64,000 bases of DNA from Halothiobacillus sp. (GCA_023255735.1 JAGDVP010000007.1:1-64000); one strand, 5' to 3'; shown: positions 1 to 9,311, numbered from the stretch's first letter. Made by a program: numbers and translations. The notes: generated from the sequence alone by a model not told the origin.

Positions 1-2
1 CC

Positions 3-95
3 AAGGTCACGCAAGTGCGAAGCGCGCATGTGCAATCATCAAGCGTGGTTCAGGCTATGATGTCGGGAACAATGGTGGCATGGCAGCAAGAGTAA
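3..95 (+). CDS. possible 3' end of a gene cut by the left edge
   Basis: A reading frame is open from the left edge and closes at TAA 93-95. Its last 30 residues end in WQQE. They are too few to recognise. If real, this would be the last gene of the integrated element carrying the integrase and would run toward it. It could equally be a chance open frame. Confidence 0.2.
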   Translation, partial: KVTQVRSAHVQSSSVVQAMMSGTMVAWQQE

Positions 96-120
96 AATGC
101 ACTGAAAGGTTTGAAGGGGA

Positions 121-1098
121 TTAATCCAGCCGCGCCGCTATATCCGCCGCGCTTTCTCGGTAATAAATCATCAACATCTTAATGTCGCGGTGACCGCTAA
201 TGCGAGCCAGCGTCAACACATCCACTTTTTTGGATAGCCGCGTCAACGCCTCGGCGCGCATGTCATGAAAGGTTAGGCCAGTAATGTCGCATCGCAGCTT
301 GGCTTTACGGAACAGCGCATCGAGGGAAGCGCTGTCTACGGTGAACATTTCCGGCAAACGCTTGAGCAGTTCAATCGCTTTGCTCGATAACGCTACCCGG
401 CGAGATTCGCCGTTTTTGGTCATCGGCAATAACAACGTGCGTGATTCCCAATCAATTAGGTTGGGCTTAATTGAAAGCAATTCACCCGCGCGCATAGCGG
501 TTTCAATCGATAACAGCATGGCGAGCGCCACTTCTTGGCTCTTGGTTTTAATCTCGGTCTCATCGTCATAACCCAGCGCATCGCATAGCCGCTGAATCTC
601 ATCTTCAGTGGGGCGTCTATCCCGTGGCCTAGGGCTCGGTGGCCTGCGCACGTCATCCATTGGGTTAGCCGCAATCCAGCCCCAGTCCCGTCGCGCGCAT
701 TCAAACACAGAGCGCAGAATCGTCATCTCACGCAACACAGAACCCGGCGCCACTACGCCAAGGCGTAAATCACGCCATTCGGCAACCTCATGGCCATGGA
801 TGTGATCGAGCCGCCTGCCGCGCAAAGGATGCGCTTTAATCCATAAGTTAAGCGTGGTGGCTTCTCGCCGGTGACCTTTGTGCGTGGGTGACACTTCAAG
901 CAAATATCGCTCCAGCGCATCGCTAAGCGTTTTATCGCCGCGCGTCGCCCCGATACCTCGACCAGATAAAAGCTCCGCCTCAACCTCGGCCGCCCATTGC
1001 TGTGCTTGGCGCTTCGTGTCGAACGTTGCAGATCGCCGTACCCCAGCACGCGAAATCTCGACTCGCCACTTGTCGCCGCGTTTCCGATAAGTTGCCAT
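121..1098 (-). CDS. tyrosine recombinase / phage-type integrase
   Basis: A site-specific recombinase of 325 residues that would insert and excise a mobile element at the neighbouring tRNA gene. The N-terminal part (about 1-60) looks like an arm-binding domain (MATYRKRGDKW). A SAM-like core-binding domain spans about 60-150, followed by the catalytic domain. The active-site set is complete: R203 (in AMRAGELL), K228, H278 and R281 (FHDMR), H303 (SGHRD) and Y312 as likely nucleophile. It is full length with no frameshift, so it is probably active. It lies just downstream of tRNA-Leu in the same orientation, the usual arrangement for an element inserted at a tRNA 3' end. The rest of the element would lie left of the window. 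Element type (prophage or island) cannot be told from here. Confidence 0.93.
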   Translation of the reverse strand: MATYRKRGDKWRVEISRAGVRRSATFDTKRQAQQWAAEVEAELLSGRGIGATRGDKTLSDALERYLLEVSPTHKGHRREATTLNLWIKAHPLRGRRLDHIHGHEVAEWRDLRLGVVAPGSVLREMTILRSVFECARRDWGWIAANPMDDVRRPPSPRPRDRRPTEDEIQRLCDALGYDDETEIKTKSQEVALAMLLSIETAMRAGELLSIKPNLIDWESRTLLLPMTKNGESRRVALSSKAIELLKRLPEMFTVDSASLDALFRKAKLRCDITGLTFHDMRAEALTRLSKKVDVLTLARISGHRDIKMLMIYYRESAADIAARLD

Positions 1099-1182
1099 TC
1101 TTGCCTCTTGGCGTAAATTTTGGCGTAAACCTTATCCTATAAAATCGGGAGAAACAACCAAGAAACAGAAGCCGCAGGCAAG

Positions 1183-1217
1183 AAAAAAGGCCGTCAAACG
1201 TAAGCATGACGGCCTTT
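1183..1217 (-). terminator. intrinsic terminator downstream of tRNA-Leu
   Basis: An 11-bp perfect stem (AAAGGCCGTCA at 1186-1196 with TGACGGCCTTT at 1207-1217) closes a 10-nt loop. On the minus strand it is followed by a run of T residues. It sits 50 nt past the tRNA-Leu 3' end and would end the tRNA transcript before the integrase. Confidence 0.75.
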
Positions 1218-1266
1218 GTGCCATTGTTTCAACCGTGTTCGGTGAAAACCTGAAAACCCAATAATG

Positions 1267-1350
1267 TGCCTAGGGTCGGACTCGAACCGACACGATATCG
1301 CTATCGGTGGATTTTGAATCCACTGCGTCTACCAATTCCGCCACCCAGGC
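1267..1350 (-). tRNA. tRNA-Leu(CAA)
   Basis: The minus strand folds as a class II tRNA. The acceptor stem pairs GCCTGGG with CCTAGGC (one G-T pair), followed by discriminator A at 1267. The anticodon stem-loop is GTGGA-TTCAAAA-TCCAC with anticodon CAA. A variable arm typical of tRNA-Leu and a TTCGAGT T-loop are present. The 3' CCA is not encoded. The gene is probably the attachment site of the element encoded by the adjacent integrase. Confidence 0.95.
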
Positions 1351-1359
1351 AAGGCGCGC

Positions 1360-1388
1360 AATTTATCTCGTTTGTGTGACAAAGGCAA
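1360..1388 (-). promoter_or_regulatory. predicted sigma-70 promoter of tRNA-Leu
   Basis: On the minus strand TTGCCT (1388-1383) lies 17 nt before TAAATT (1365-1360). A GCGCGCC-rich discriminator follows, a pattern common at stringently controlled stable-RNA promoters. Assigned from sequence pattern only. Confidence 0.5.
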
Positions 1389-1592
1389 GTGTTGTGTTCG
1401 CTCGGCGGCAAAAAAGCATTCGTTGGTGCGCTGGCGTGTTGCGCCTGCGGGCGAGCTAAGTTGTTGTCTTGGGCTGTCATCTTGGGTTGCCGCCTCGGGG
1501 CGGTCTTGGTTTATGATGCGTTGTATGTTGGTTTAGGGTGGGGCGGTTTTGCCGTGCGAATATCCTATGAAAATACCTTGTGGGGACGCTCT

Positions 1593-1913
1593 GTGACGAT
1601 TCGTGATGTGGTGATGTTGCTCGCGCTCTTGCTGCTCGGGTATTTTTGGTGGATTCAAGATCAGTATCGGCGGCGGGCATTTGGGCTTGCCAAGCAGGCT
1701 TGCGATCGGGCGGGTGTGCAGCTTCTTGATGATTCAGTTGGGCTTAAACGCGTGCGCTTGCGGCGGGTTCGCGGTGGGTTTTTGCTTGAACGGCAGTTTA
1801 GTTTTGAATTCACCCCCTCGGGTGCGGCGCGATTTGCGGGCAGTGTGGTGTTTGCGGGCGCCCGGGTGCAAGCGGTGGATTTAGATTTATCCCAACCTAT
1901 TTTTGGAATTTGA
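1593..1913 (+). CDS. DUF3301 family membrane-anchored protein
   Basis: A small protein of unknown function, 106 residues from a GTG start at 1593. The reading frame is open back to 1389, but the conserved-looking part begins at VTIRDVVMLL, and GGGGA lies a few bases upstream, so the start was set here. There is one N-terminal membrane segment (about residues 5-22, ending GYFWWIQDQYRRR) and a soluble basic/beta-rich remainder (RLRRVRGGFLLERQFSFEF). The length and the W-x-x-Q-x-R-R pattern after the helix resemble the DUF3301 family. It lies 12 nt before purT and may share its transcript. Confidence 0.7.
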   Translation: MTIRDVVMLLALLLLGYFWWIQDQYRRRAFGLAKQACDRAGVQLLDDSVGLKRVRLRRVRGGFLLERQFSFEFTPSGAARFAGSVVFAGARVQAVDLDLSQPIFGI

Positions 1914-1925
1914 AGGTTTAAGCTT

Positions 1926-3146
1926 ATGACAACACAATCTGCCCCTTTGCCGCCGCCCGCTATTGTGCTTGGCGCACCGCACAATACGGCGGCCGTTAAA
2001 ATTATGCTGCTGGGCAGTGGCGAGCTGGGTAAAGAGGTCGCCATTGAGGCGCAGCGGTTGGGGCTTTTGGTGATTGCGGTGGATCGCTACGCGAATGCCC
2101 CCGCGATGCAGGTGGCACATCGGGCGGTGGTGATGGATATGTTGGATGGCGCGGCTTTGCGGGCTTTGGTTGAGCAAGAGCGGCCGGATTTTATTGTGCC
2201 GGAAATCGAGGCGATTGCGACGCCGACTTTGGTAGCGCTTGAGGCCGAAGGTTGGGCGGTGGTGCCTAATGCACGCGCCGCGTGGCTGACGATGAACCGT
2301 GAGGGCATTCGGCGCTTGGCGGCAGAAGAGTTGCAGTTGCCCACAAGCCATTATGCTTTTGCCGATAGCTTGGCTGAGTTTACTGCGGCGATTGCGGTGA
2401 TCGGCTTGCCTTGTGTGGTCAAACCGGTGATGAGTTCATCGGGCAAGGGGCAGTCGGTGGTGCGTGATGCGTCAAAAATTCAAGCGGCGTGGGATTACGC
2501 GCAGGCGGGTGGGCGCGCCGGTGGCGGGCGGGTGATTGTTGAATCGCTGATTGATTTTGACTTTGAGATTACCCTGCTCACGATTCGGCACCGCGATGGG
2601 ATTGCGTTTTGCCCGCCCATTGGCCATGTGCAAATTGATGGTGATTACCGCGAAAGCTGGCAGCCGATGGCGATGTCGGCGCAGGCTTTGCTTGCCTGCG
2701 AGCGGATTGCACGTACTGTGGTTGAGGCGCTCGGGGGGTATGGTCTATTCGGCGTGGAGCTATTTGTGCGGGGCGATGAGGTGTGGTTTAGCGAGGTATC
2801 GCCCCGCCCGCACGATACGGGTATGGTGACGCTCATCTCGCAAGATTTATCCGAATTTGCGCTGCATGTGCGGGCGTTTTTGGGGTTGCCTATTCCCAAT
2901 ATTCGCAGTCGCGGCGCGGCAGCTTCGGTGGCCTTGTTGCTTGAAGGCACGACCGATGCGCCGGTGGTGATGGGGATTGCCGACGCTTTGGTTGAGCCGG
3001 ATACGCAGTTGCGCTGGTTTGGCAAACCCGATATGGCCGGCAAACGCCGTATGGGGGTGGTGCTGGCTTTAGATGAAACCACCGACCTGGCGCGTGCCAA
3101 GGCCAAACGCGCCGCCGCACACATCCGATTAGCACTACCCGATTAG
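1926..3146 (+). CDS. purT: formate-dependent phosphoribosylglycinamide formyltransferase (GAR transformylase 2)
   Basis: Catalyses the third step of purine synthesis by making formyl-GAR from GAR, formate and ATP, an alternative to folate-dependent PurN. The 406-residue product is close to the usual length of about 390. It begins with the pre-ATP-grasp fold ([20 protein letters not shown]) and continues with an ATP-grasp domain containing [15 protein letters not shown] and [10 protein letters not shown]. The start is ATG, AAGG lies upstream, and the DUF3301 gene is 12 nt away. No terminator is evident between it and the convergent cluster that ends at 3219. Confidence 0.95.
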   Translation: MTTQSAPLPPPAIVLGAPHNTAAVKIMLLGSGELGKEVAIEAQRLGLLVIAVDRYANAPAMQVAHRAVVMDMLDGAALRALVEQERPDFIVPEIEAIATPTLVALEAEGWAVVPNARAAWLTMNREGIRRLAAEELQLPTSHYAFADSLAEFTAAIAVIGLPCVVKPVMSSSGKGQSVVRDASKIQAAWDYAQAGGRAGGGRVIVESLIDFDFEITLLTIRHRDGIAFCPPIGHVQIDGDYRESWQPMAMSAQALLACERIARTVVEALGGYGLFGVELFVRGDEVWFSEVSPRPHDTGMVTLISQDLSEFALHVRAFLGLPIPNIRSRGAAASVALLLEGTTDAPVVMGIADALVEPDTQLRWFGKPDMAGKRRMGVVLALDETTDLARAKAKRAAAHIRLALPD

Positions 3147-3218
3147 CAATGGCTGATTAGGTTGTTGGGGTTAAGTTTTGCCCGCGGCCCATAGACGGGC
3201 ATTCGTCATCTTAGAACT

Positions 3219-4091
3219 TTAAAGGTTATTAAGTCGCCGCAGCACGGTAATCACGGCAGAGGAATCTTGCTCGCCAAGGCCCGCGCCCACCAGTGCATTC
3301 ATCCATTGTGCAGCCAAGCGGGCGCCGGGTAGGGCTAAACCCAATTCTTCGGCGGTTTGCCGCACTATGCTTAAATCTTTCTGATGCAGCTTGGCTTTAA
3401 AGCCGGGGATGAAATCACCCGATAACATGCGTGCCCCGTGAATCTCTAGCATGCGCGAGTGAGCCGAGCCACCCAGCAAGGCTTCGCGCACGCGGGCGGG
3501 ATCAACCCCCGCGCCTTCGGCAAGCAGGAGCGCTTCGGCAATGGCGGCGAGTGTGCCGCTCACCACAATTTGATTGCAGGCTTTGGTGATTTGCCCCGCG
3601 CCCACATCGCCCACATGGGTGAGGGTTTTGCCCACGTGCGCGAGCAAGGGTCGAACGCGTTCGAACAGGGCGGGCGCGGCGCCCACCATGATGGTCAGGC
3701 TGGCGGTTTGCGCGCCTTTTTGCCCGCCAGAAACCGGCGCATCGACCCAATGGGCGGCCTTGGTGGCGAGTTGTTCGGCCATGCGGCGGGTGGTGCTGGC
3801 GCTAATGGTGCTGAAATCGATCACGATTAAATCCGGCTTTGCGCCGGCCAGAATGCCGTTTTCGCCCTGCACTAAGCTTTCGACATCGCGGCTGTCACCG
3901 ACATTGAGGCACAAGACATCAACGTGGAATGCCAAATCGGCGGGGCTGGATGCGAAATTTGCTCCTTGAGTGAGCAGAAAGTCGGCTTGTTGCGGTTGGC
4001 GTGCCCACACGTAGAGCGCATGCCCTGCGTGCAATAGATGCTCGGCCATGGGCGCGCCCATGATGCCTAGACCAATAAAACCGATTTTCAT
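3219..4091 (-). CDS. 2-hydroxy-3-oxopropionate (tartronate semialdehyde) reductase-like beta-hydroxyacid dehydrogenase
   Basis: An NAD(P)-dependent dehydrogenase of the 3-hydroxyisobutyrate/GarR/GlxR/LtnD family, 290 residues. The N-terminal Rossmann motif is GFIGLGIMGAPMA, the substrate loop is DAPVSGGQKGA, and the catalytic lysine is K170 in GAGQITKACNQ. The C-terminal region has GFKAKLHQKDL, very like tartronate semialdehyde reductases. It is translationally coupled to glcF by an ATGA overlap, so it should act on the product of glycolate oxidation. GarR/GlxR reduces tartronate semialdehyde to glycerate, while the related LtnD oxidises L-threonate. Because no glyoxylate carboligase is nearby, the true substrate is open. 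Confidence 0.85.
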   Translation of the reverse strand: MKIGFIGLGIMGAPMAEHLLHAGHALYVWARQPQQADFLLTQGANFASSPADLAFHVDVLCLNVGDSRDVESLVQGENGILAGAKPDLIVIDFSTISASTTRRMAEQLATKAAHWVDAPVSGGQKGAQTASLTIMVGAAPALFERVRPLLAHVGKTLTHVGDVGAGQITKACNQIVVSGTLAAIAEALLLAEGAGVDPARVREALLGGSAHSRMLEIHGARMLSGDFIPGFKAKLHQKDLSIVRQTAEELGLALPGARLAAQWMNALVGAGLGEQDSSAVITVLRRLNNL

Positions 4092-5341
4092 GGGGTGGAT
4101 CCGTGCGTGGCTGCCAGTGGGGCGGCGGGGTCGAGCAGGGTAAGCCAGTGCACGACGCGGCGCGTGCTGCCGCTTTCAAGATGAGTTTGGCAACCGATGT
4201 TCGCGGTGGCAATTAATTCAGGTTCGCCGGATTCCAGCGCGGTGACTTTTTGGGTTTTGAGTTGAGCGGCCAGTTGGGGTTGCAAAATCGAATAGGTACC
4301 GGCTGAACCGCAGCACAGGTGTGCATTAGGCACGGGGGTGAGCTCAAAGCCGAGCGTTTTAAGCAAACGTTCGGTTTTGCCTTTGAGCTTTTGGCCGTGT
4401 TGCAGGGTGCAGGGCGGATGAAACGCGATGCGCCGGGCATGGCGGGGTTTGAGTTCGGCAAGCTGCGGGTTATCGGCCTCAGCGATCAGCACTTCGATGG
4501 GGTCGCGGGTGAGGGCCGATATTTTGGCCGCTTTGCTGGCATAGCGGGGATCGTGTTCGAGCAGATGACCGTAGTCTTTAACTTGTAGCCCGCAGCCGCT
4601 GGCGGTAATCACAATGGCTTCGGCACCGGCTTCAACGAGCGGCCACCACGCATCAATAGTGCGGCGGATGGTATTGTGGGCGGCCTCTTGTGCGTTTAAA
4701 TGCTGTTCAATGGCGCCACAGCAACCCACGCTGGGTGCGGAAATTAAGCTTATCCCCAGCGCGTCGAATACCCGCCGGGCGGCGGCGTTAATATCGGGGG
4801 AGAGGCTAGGTTGCACGCAGCCTTCCAGCACGATCATTTTGCGGGCGTGATTGGGCGCGGGGGTTTTGCCTTTGGGGCGCGGGCTGGGGATGGTTTTTTG
4901 CCAGGCGGCGGGCAATAGCGGGCGAAATACGCGCGCGGTGGCCAAAGCCAAACCAAACAAGCGGGGCGAGAGCAAGCCGTGTCGCAATACGGCGCGATGC
5001 AGCCGCTCACCCAAGGCGCGCGGGGCGCGGGTTTCCACTTCTTTGCGGCCAATATCGACCAATTTGCCGTATTCGACCCCTGAGGGGCAGGTGGTTTCGC
5101 AGTTAAGGCAGGTTAAGCAACGGTCGAGATGATTGCGGGTGGTGGCGGTAACGGGCGCGCCTTCTAGCATTTGCTTCATGAGATAAATGCGCCCGCGCGG
5201 GCCATCATCTTCATTGCCGGTGAGCTGGTAGGTTGGGCAGGTGGCGTTGCAAAACCCGCAGTGCACACAGGCGCGCAAAATGCGTTCAGCCTCAAGGCCG
5301 TGTGGGGTGTTTTGCAGTTCAGCAATTAGGTTGGTTTGCAT
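4088..5341 (-). CDS. glcF: glycolate oxidase iron-sulfur subunit GlcF
   Basis: Electron-transfer subunit of the membrane-associated glycolate oxidase GlcDEF, which oxidises glycolate to glyoxylate. It has 417 residues, near the E. coli length of about 407. Two 4Fe-4S motifs lie near the N-terminus (CVHCGFCNATCP and CLTCLNCETTCP). Two CCG domains follow (SVGCCGAIEQ and LCCGSAGTYS), as in GlcF and heterodisulfide-reductase-type subunits. It starts 19 nt after glcE ends and overlaps the reductase gene downstream by four bases. Confidence 0.95.
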   Translation of the reverse strand: MQTNLIAELQNTPHGLEAERILRACVHCGFCNATCPTYQLTGNEDDGPRGRIYLMKQMLEGAPVTATTRNHLDRCLTCLNCETTCPSGVEYGKLVDIGRKEVETRAPRALGERLHRAVLRHGLLSPRLFGLALATARVFRPLLPAAWQKTIPSPRPKGKTPAPNHARKMIVLEGCVQPSLSPDINAAARRVFDALGISLISAPSVGCCGAIEQHLNAQEAAHNTIRRTIDAWWPLVEAGAEAIVITASGCGLQVKDYGHLLEHDPRYASKAAKISALTRDPIEVLIAEADNPQLAELKPRHARRIAFHPPCTLQHGQKLKGKTERLLKTLGFELTPVPNAHLCCGSAGTYSILQPQLAAQLKTQKVTALESGEPELIATANIGCQTHLESGSTRRVVHWLTLLDPAAPLAATHGSTP

Positions 5342-5360
5342 GAGTTATTGTCCGAAAGAC

Positions 5361-6464
5361 TTAAAGTTCGGGATACAAGCGGCCGCGATTGAATAGCCCC
5401 TTGGGATCAAGCGAGGCTTTAACGCGTTGCTGGAGGGCGAGCAGGGGCGCGGGCAGCGGGCTGAACGGTGCCATGCTGTTGCCGGTCGCTGCGCAAAATA
5501 GCGTGGCGTGGCCACCAGCGGCTTGCGCTTGCGGGCGGATTTTTGCGGCATCGCTTAAGTTATCTAACCATAGCCAGCGCTGTTGCCCACCCCAGTCGAT
5601 GAGCTGCCGGGCAAGGGGCAGCGCGGCAATCGGCGCGGTCAGCGGCAGGGCAACACGCCACAAATTCCCCGTTTTGGCCTGAAAAAAAGGCAGGTGATGA
5701 TCGCGCAGCGCCTGCCAATAGTGTGTGGCGGCGGTTGGCTCTTGCGTATCGCCACCGATGCGCAGCGCGGCTTTGTGCACGGCACTATGTGCGCCGGCGA
5801 GCCTTATGTGTAGCGCGTCGTCATGAAAACTTGCGCCATTAATGGGCAACGGGCTGCGGTTCCACTCGGCTAAATGCGCCAAGGCTTGCGACGCGCTCAT
5901 GGGGATGATTTGTGTTTGTTGCACACGCGCGATCGGCAGCACGCGAATCGAGACTTCGAGCAATACGCCGAGCGTGCCCAGCGCGCCTACCATGAGGCGG
6001 GAGACATCATAACCGGCGACATTTTTCATGACTTTGCCGCCAAAGTGCAGCACTTTGCCTTCGCCACTCAGCACGGTGACGCCGAGCACCGCATCGCGCA
6101 CGGCACCTTGCCAAGGGCGCGCCGGCCCAGATAAACCGGCGGCTACCGCGCCACCCAGTGTGCCGCCGGTGCTTTGGGGATCGCCAAAATGCGGCGGTTC
6201 AAACGGGAGCATTTGCCCCGCTTGCGCCAAGATGTGCTCAATGTGTTTGAGCGGCGTGCCTGCTCGGGCGGTGAGGACGAGCTCGGCCGGTTCGTATTCT
6301 AAAATGCCGCTGTGACCGGCCAAATCGAGCGGTTGGCCGTGGGTGGCGCGGCCATAAAATGCTTTACTGCCACTGCCCTGAATCATTAAGGGGGTGGCGT
6401 TGGCGAAGGCTTCAACTACGGTGGCGGTTAAAGCGGGGGTGAGGTCTTGTTCGAGTGAAGTCAT
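5361..6464 (-). CDS. glcE: glycolate oxidase FAD-binding subunit GlcE
   Basis: Second flavin subunit of glycolate oxidase, 367 residues from ATG at 6464 (MTSLEQDL). The frame is open further upstream into glcD, but this start gives a 7-nt gap after the glcD stop and a length near the E. coli protein (350). It has an FAD-binding PCMH-type domain with GSGSKAFYG and DPQSTGGTLGGAVAAG, and ends PKGLFNRGRL, the usual C-terminal signature of this oxidase family. GlcE is related to the N-terminal half of GlcD and both are needed for activity in E. coli. Confidence 0.93.
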   Translation of the reverse strand: MTSLEQDLTPALTATVVEAFANATPLMIQGSGSKAFYGRATHGQPLDLAGHSGILEYEPAELVLTARAGTPLKHIEHILAQAGQMLPFEPPHFGDPQSTGGTLGGAVAAGLSGPARPWQGAVRDAVLGVTVLSGEGKVLHFGGKVMKNVAGYDVSRLMVGALGTLGVLLEVSIRVLPIARVQQTQIIPMSASQALAHLAEWNRSPLPINGASFHDDALHIRLAGAHSAVHKAALRIGGDTQEPTAATHYWQALRDHHLPFFQAKTGNLWRVALPLTAPIAALPLARQLIDWGGQQRWLWLDNLSDAAKIRPQAQAAGGHATLFCAATGNSMAPFSPLPAPLLALQQRVKASLDPKGLFNRGRLYPEL

Positions 6465-6471
6465 GCCTAGC

Positions 6472-7974
6472 TCAAAAACGCGGTAAATCGGGATGGGGCA
6501 GGTGATTGTGGTGCACGTGCATCGCGCCAAATTCAGCGCAGCGTTGCAAGGTGGGCACCGCTTTGCCGGGGTTGAGTAAGCCTGCGGGGTCGAATGCGGC
6601 TTTCAGCGCGAAAAAATGCTCAAGTTCATCGGCCGCAAATTGCGCGCACATAGGCTTAAGCTTTTCAACCCCAATGCCGTGCTCGCCTGTGACGCTGCCG
6701 CCCACTGCGACGCAGAGTGTTAAAATGCTCATCCCAAATTCTTCGGCGCGGTCGAGTTCACCGGGTTTGTTTGCATCAAACAAAATCAGCGGATGCAAGT
6801 TGCCATCGCCTGCGTGGAACACATTGGCCACTTCGAGTTGGTATTTTTTGCTCATCGCATCAATTTGCTGCAATACCGAGGCGAGTTGCCTTCGCGGAAT
6901 GGTGCCATCCATGCAGTAATAATCGGGCGATAAGCGCCCCACGGCGGGGAATGCCGCCTTGCGTCCCGCCCAAAAACGAATCCGTTCTTCATCGTTTTTA
7001 GCAATCCACAAACCGGTCGCGCCAGAGCGTTGCAGCACGGCTTCCACCTCGCCCAGTAACTCGGTTACTTCTTCAGCGGTGCCATCAAGCTCGCACAACA
7101 AAATGGCGGTGGCATCAACGGGGTACCCCGCATGTACGAAGGCTTCGGCCGCGCGAATGGCGTTGTTGTCCATCATCTCAAGCCCGGCGGGGATAATGCC
7201 CGCCGCAATGATATTAGCGACCGCTTGGCCCGCATTTTCGAGCGAATCGAATGCGGCCATCACCACTTTGGCGGTTTCCGGTACGGGCAACAAGCGCACC
7301 AAAATTTCCACCATGATGCCGAGCATGCCCTCTGAACCGCTCATCACCGCTAATAGATCAAACCCTGCGCTATCGAGTGCTGCGCCGCCGATGGTGATGA
7401 TTTCGCCTTCGATGGTGATGAAGGTCACTTCCAGCACGTTATGCACGGTTAAGCCGTATTTAAGGCAATGCACGCCACCTGAGTTTTCCGCGACATTGCC
7501 GCCGATGGTGCAGGCAATTTGCGAAGAAGGATCGGGCGCGTAATACAAGCCATAGGGCGCCGCCGCCTCAGATATGGCGAGGTTGCGCACGCCGGGTTGC
7601 ACGCGCGCGGTGCGATTGGTTGCGTCAATGTGCAGAATGCTTTTGAATTTGGCGAGGCTCAATAACACGCCATCGATACTCGGCAATGCGCCGCCGGATA
7701 AGCCCGTGCCTGCGCCGCGCGCCACAACCGGGATGGCCAGGCGGTGGCATAATTTGAGCACCGCTTGCACCTGTTCGATGGTTTCGGGCAGCACCACGAC
7801 CGCCGGCATGCGTTTAATAGCCGATAGGCCATCGCATTCAAACGGTTTCATGGCCTCAGCGGTGGTGAGCAATGCCGCCGTGGACACAATGGCGCGCAAA
7901 CCTTCAATTAACGCGGCATATCGCTCGGCGGAGAGCGGGGGCGATTCGTGGGCAAGTTCAGCCGAAATACTCAT
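6472..7974 (-). CDS. glcD: glycolate oxidase catalytic FAD subunit GlcD
   Basis: Main flavoprotein of glycolate oxidase, 500 residues, matching the E. coli length of 499. The FAD-binding PCMH domain contains VARGAGTGLSGGALP and CTIGGNVAENSGG. The C-terminal FAD-oxidase domain carries HAGDGNLHP and TGEHGIGVEK and closes with NPGKAVP. In an autotroph this enzyme would process glycolate made from the 2-phosphoglycolate by-product of Rubisco. The start is 20 nt from the end of the kinase gene upstream and 7 nt separate it from glcE, so glcD-glcE-glcF-reductase is one transcription unit. Confidence 0.96.
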   Translation of the reverse strand: MSISAELAHESPPLSAERYAALIEGLRAIVSTAALLTTAEAMKPFECDGLSAIKRMPAVVVLPETIEQVQAVLKLCHRLAIPVVARGAGTGLSGGALPSIDGVLLSLAKFKSILHIDATNRTARVQPGVRNLAISEAAAPYGLYYAPDPSSQIACTIGGNVAENSGGVHCLKYGLTVHNVLEVTFITIEGEIITIGGAALDSAGFDLLAVMSGSEGMLGIMVEILVRLLPVPETAKVVMAAFDSLENAGQAVANIIAAGIIPAGLEMMDNNAIRAAEAFVHAGYPVDATAILLCELDGTAEEVTELLGEVEAVLQRSGATGLWIAKNDEERIRFWAGRKAAFPAVGRLSPDYYCMDGTIPRRQLASVLQQIDAMSKKYQLEVANVFHAGDGNLHPLILFDANKPGELDRAEEFGMSILTLCVAVGGSVTGEHGIGVEKLKPMCAQFAADELEHFFALKAAFDPAGLLNPGKAVPTLQRCAEFGAMHVHHNHLPHPDLPRF

Positions 7975-7994
7975 GTCACCACCTTAAATTTGGG

Positions 7995-9311
7995 TTAACC
8001 CCGCAAGCGGCGCACCACATCGCGCACCGCAAATTGATCGCCCACATTGCCCGGGAAAATCACCACGGGTAGCTGTGGGAAGCGCGGGTGATCGGCCGGA
8101 CAGCGCACGACCGAGCAGCCGGTGAGAATTTGCCCCAATACCCGCGCCGCTTTTAAGTTTAGACCGGTCGAGAGCACATCGTTGGAGGTAATGCCGCCTT
8201 TGCTCACAAGCCAGCCTAGGTCTTTGGGTAAGCCCGCGACGATCGCCATCAAGGTAGCCGATACGCGCTCGCCGAAGGCTAACCGCGTGGCTTGATCGGC
8301 AAAGGTTTTTTCCAAGCGACTGGTGAAAATCACGCTGGTTAAACCGGCATCAAACGCCGTTTGCGCACGGGTTAAAACCTCGCTGACCAGCGCGGCGTTA
8401 TCGCTGTCGATGCGTTCAATATCGACTTCAATGGCCGCCAGATTCGGCTCTTTTAACAGCTCGGCCAATTGCTCGCTGGTTTTTTTGACGTGTGAGCCGA
8501 CAATCAGCGCACCGGGCTTGCCATTGCGCACAAAATGCCGCATGTCGCTGGCGGCAATCGGTTGCGGGGGCAGGGCGGCGAGTGCGGTGAGTAGGCTCGC
8601 GGCGCTGCGAAATAAAAACCGCTTGCCCCTCGCCGCCACCGCCATCACCGCCTGGGCGAAGCGGTTTAAGTCATCTTGGGTGAGCGCATCCACCACACCG
8701 CAGGCATTGTGCGAGAGTACGGCGATTTTCGCTTCAAGCGTGCTGCCGCGAATGTCCTCCAGCACAAAGCGCTGCACGGCATCGGCGGGAATACGCCCAG
8801 CGGTTTTTTCAGCGACATAATCGGGCAGGTAGCTTGTTTGATAGCCGAACACGGAATCGCGGGCGAATTCGGTTTCGTGCGTGGGCACTCTTTTGCCATC
8901 GATGAGCAAATAATGCTGGCTGTGCTCGGTGATGCGACCGGCCTCGATAAAAGCCGGCACCAAAAAGTGCGCGTCGAATGGTCCGAGTTCCTCGGCAATG
9001 ACATCGGTTTCCACCGGATAATGCCCGCGCAAGGTGGAGTCGGAACGGCTAACCAAAATCGGGTTGATCGGGTTGCCCGCTGCCGCCTCAGCCGTCAAAG
9101 CGGCAGAGAGGTTCTGGCAAACTTCACGGGTGATGTGGGCGGCGCTCAGCGCATCCATGCCGCGCGTGTTGGTGAGCACGAAAAACAAAGGCGATGCATC
9201 GGTTAACGCGGCGCGCAGGGTGGCTGTATCCCAGCGCGTGAGTAATAAGCAGCCGTGCACGGTTTGCGAGCCGGTGGGGTCGTCATCCAAGGCAATAATT
9301 TTGGTTTGCAT
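7995..9311 (-). CDS. four-carbon acid sugar kinase family protein (DUF1537, OtnK/DtnK-like)
   Basis: An ATP-dependent kinase of the DUF1537 family, whose known members phosphorylate 3-oxo-tetronate, D-threonate or D-erythronate. It has 438 residues from ATG at 9311. That start is preferred over the ATG two codons upstream because GGAG lies 6 nt before it. The N-terminal substrate domain starts with ALDDDPTGSQTVHG and has SRSDSTLRGHYP. The C-terminal nucleotide domain has SKGGITSNDVLS. The usual partners of tetronate kinases (OtnC aldolase, OtnI isomerase or PdxA2) are absent. It sits between a ThDP enzyme and glcD, where a glycerate kinase would be expected. Confidence 0.85.
   Translation of the reverse strand: MQTKIIALDDDPTGSQTVHGCLLLTRWDTATLRAALTDASPLFFVLTNTRGMDALSAAHITREVCQNLSAALTAEAAAGNPINPILVSRSDSTLRGHYPVETDVIAEELGPFDAHFLVPAFIEAGRITEHSQHYLLIDGKRVPTHETEFARDSVFGYQTSYLPDYVAEKTAGRIPADAVQRFVLEDIRGSTLEAKIAVLSHNACGVVDALTQDDLNRFAQAVMAVAARGKRFLFRSAASLLTALAALPPQPIAASDMRHFVRNGKPGALIVGSHVKKTSEQLAELLKEPNLAAIEVDIERIDSDNAALVSEVLTRAQTAFDAGLTSVIFTSRLEKTFADQATRLAFGERVSATLMAIVAGLPKDLGWLVSKGGITSNDVLSTGLNLKAARVLGQILTGCSVVRCPADHPRFPQLPVVIFPGNVGDQFAVRDVVRRLRG

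Noticed and set aside
1389-1592. N-terminal extension of the DUF3301 protein
   Set aside because: Cysteine- and glycine-rich and not family-like. It overlaps the predicted tRNA-Leu promoter region. GTG 1593 is better placed.
2645-3124. Antisense frame of 159 residues opposite purT
   Set aside because: Low-complexity Ser/Thr/Ala-rich shadow of a clear purT.
3175-3200. Possible terminator between purT and the reductase gene
   Set aside because: GCCCG/CGGGC pairing exists but no T run follows on either strand.
6959-7543. Antisense frame of 194 residues opposite glcD
   Set aside because: Shadow of a conserved flavoprotein gene with no motif or ribosome binding site.
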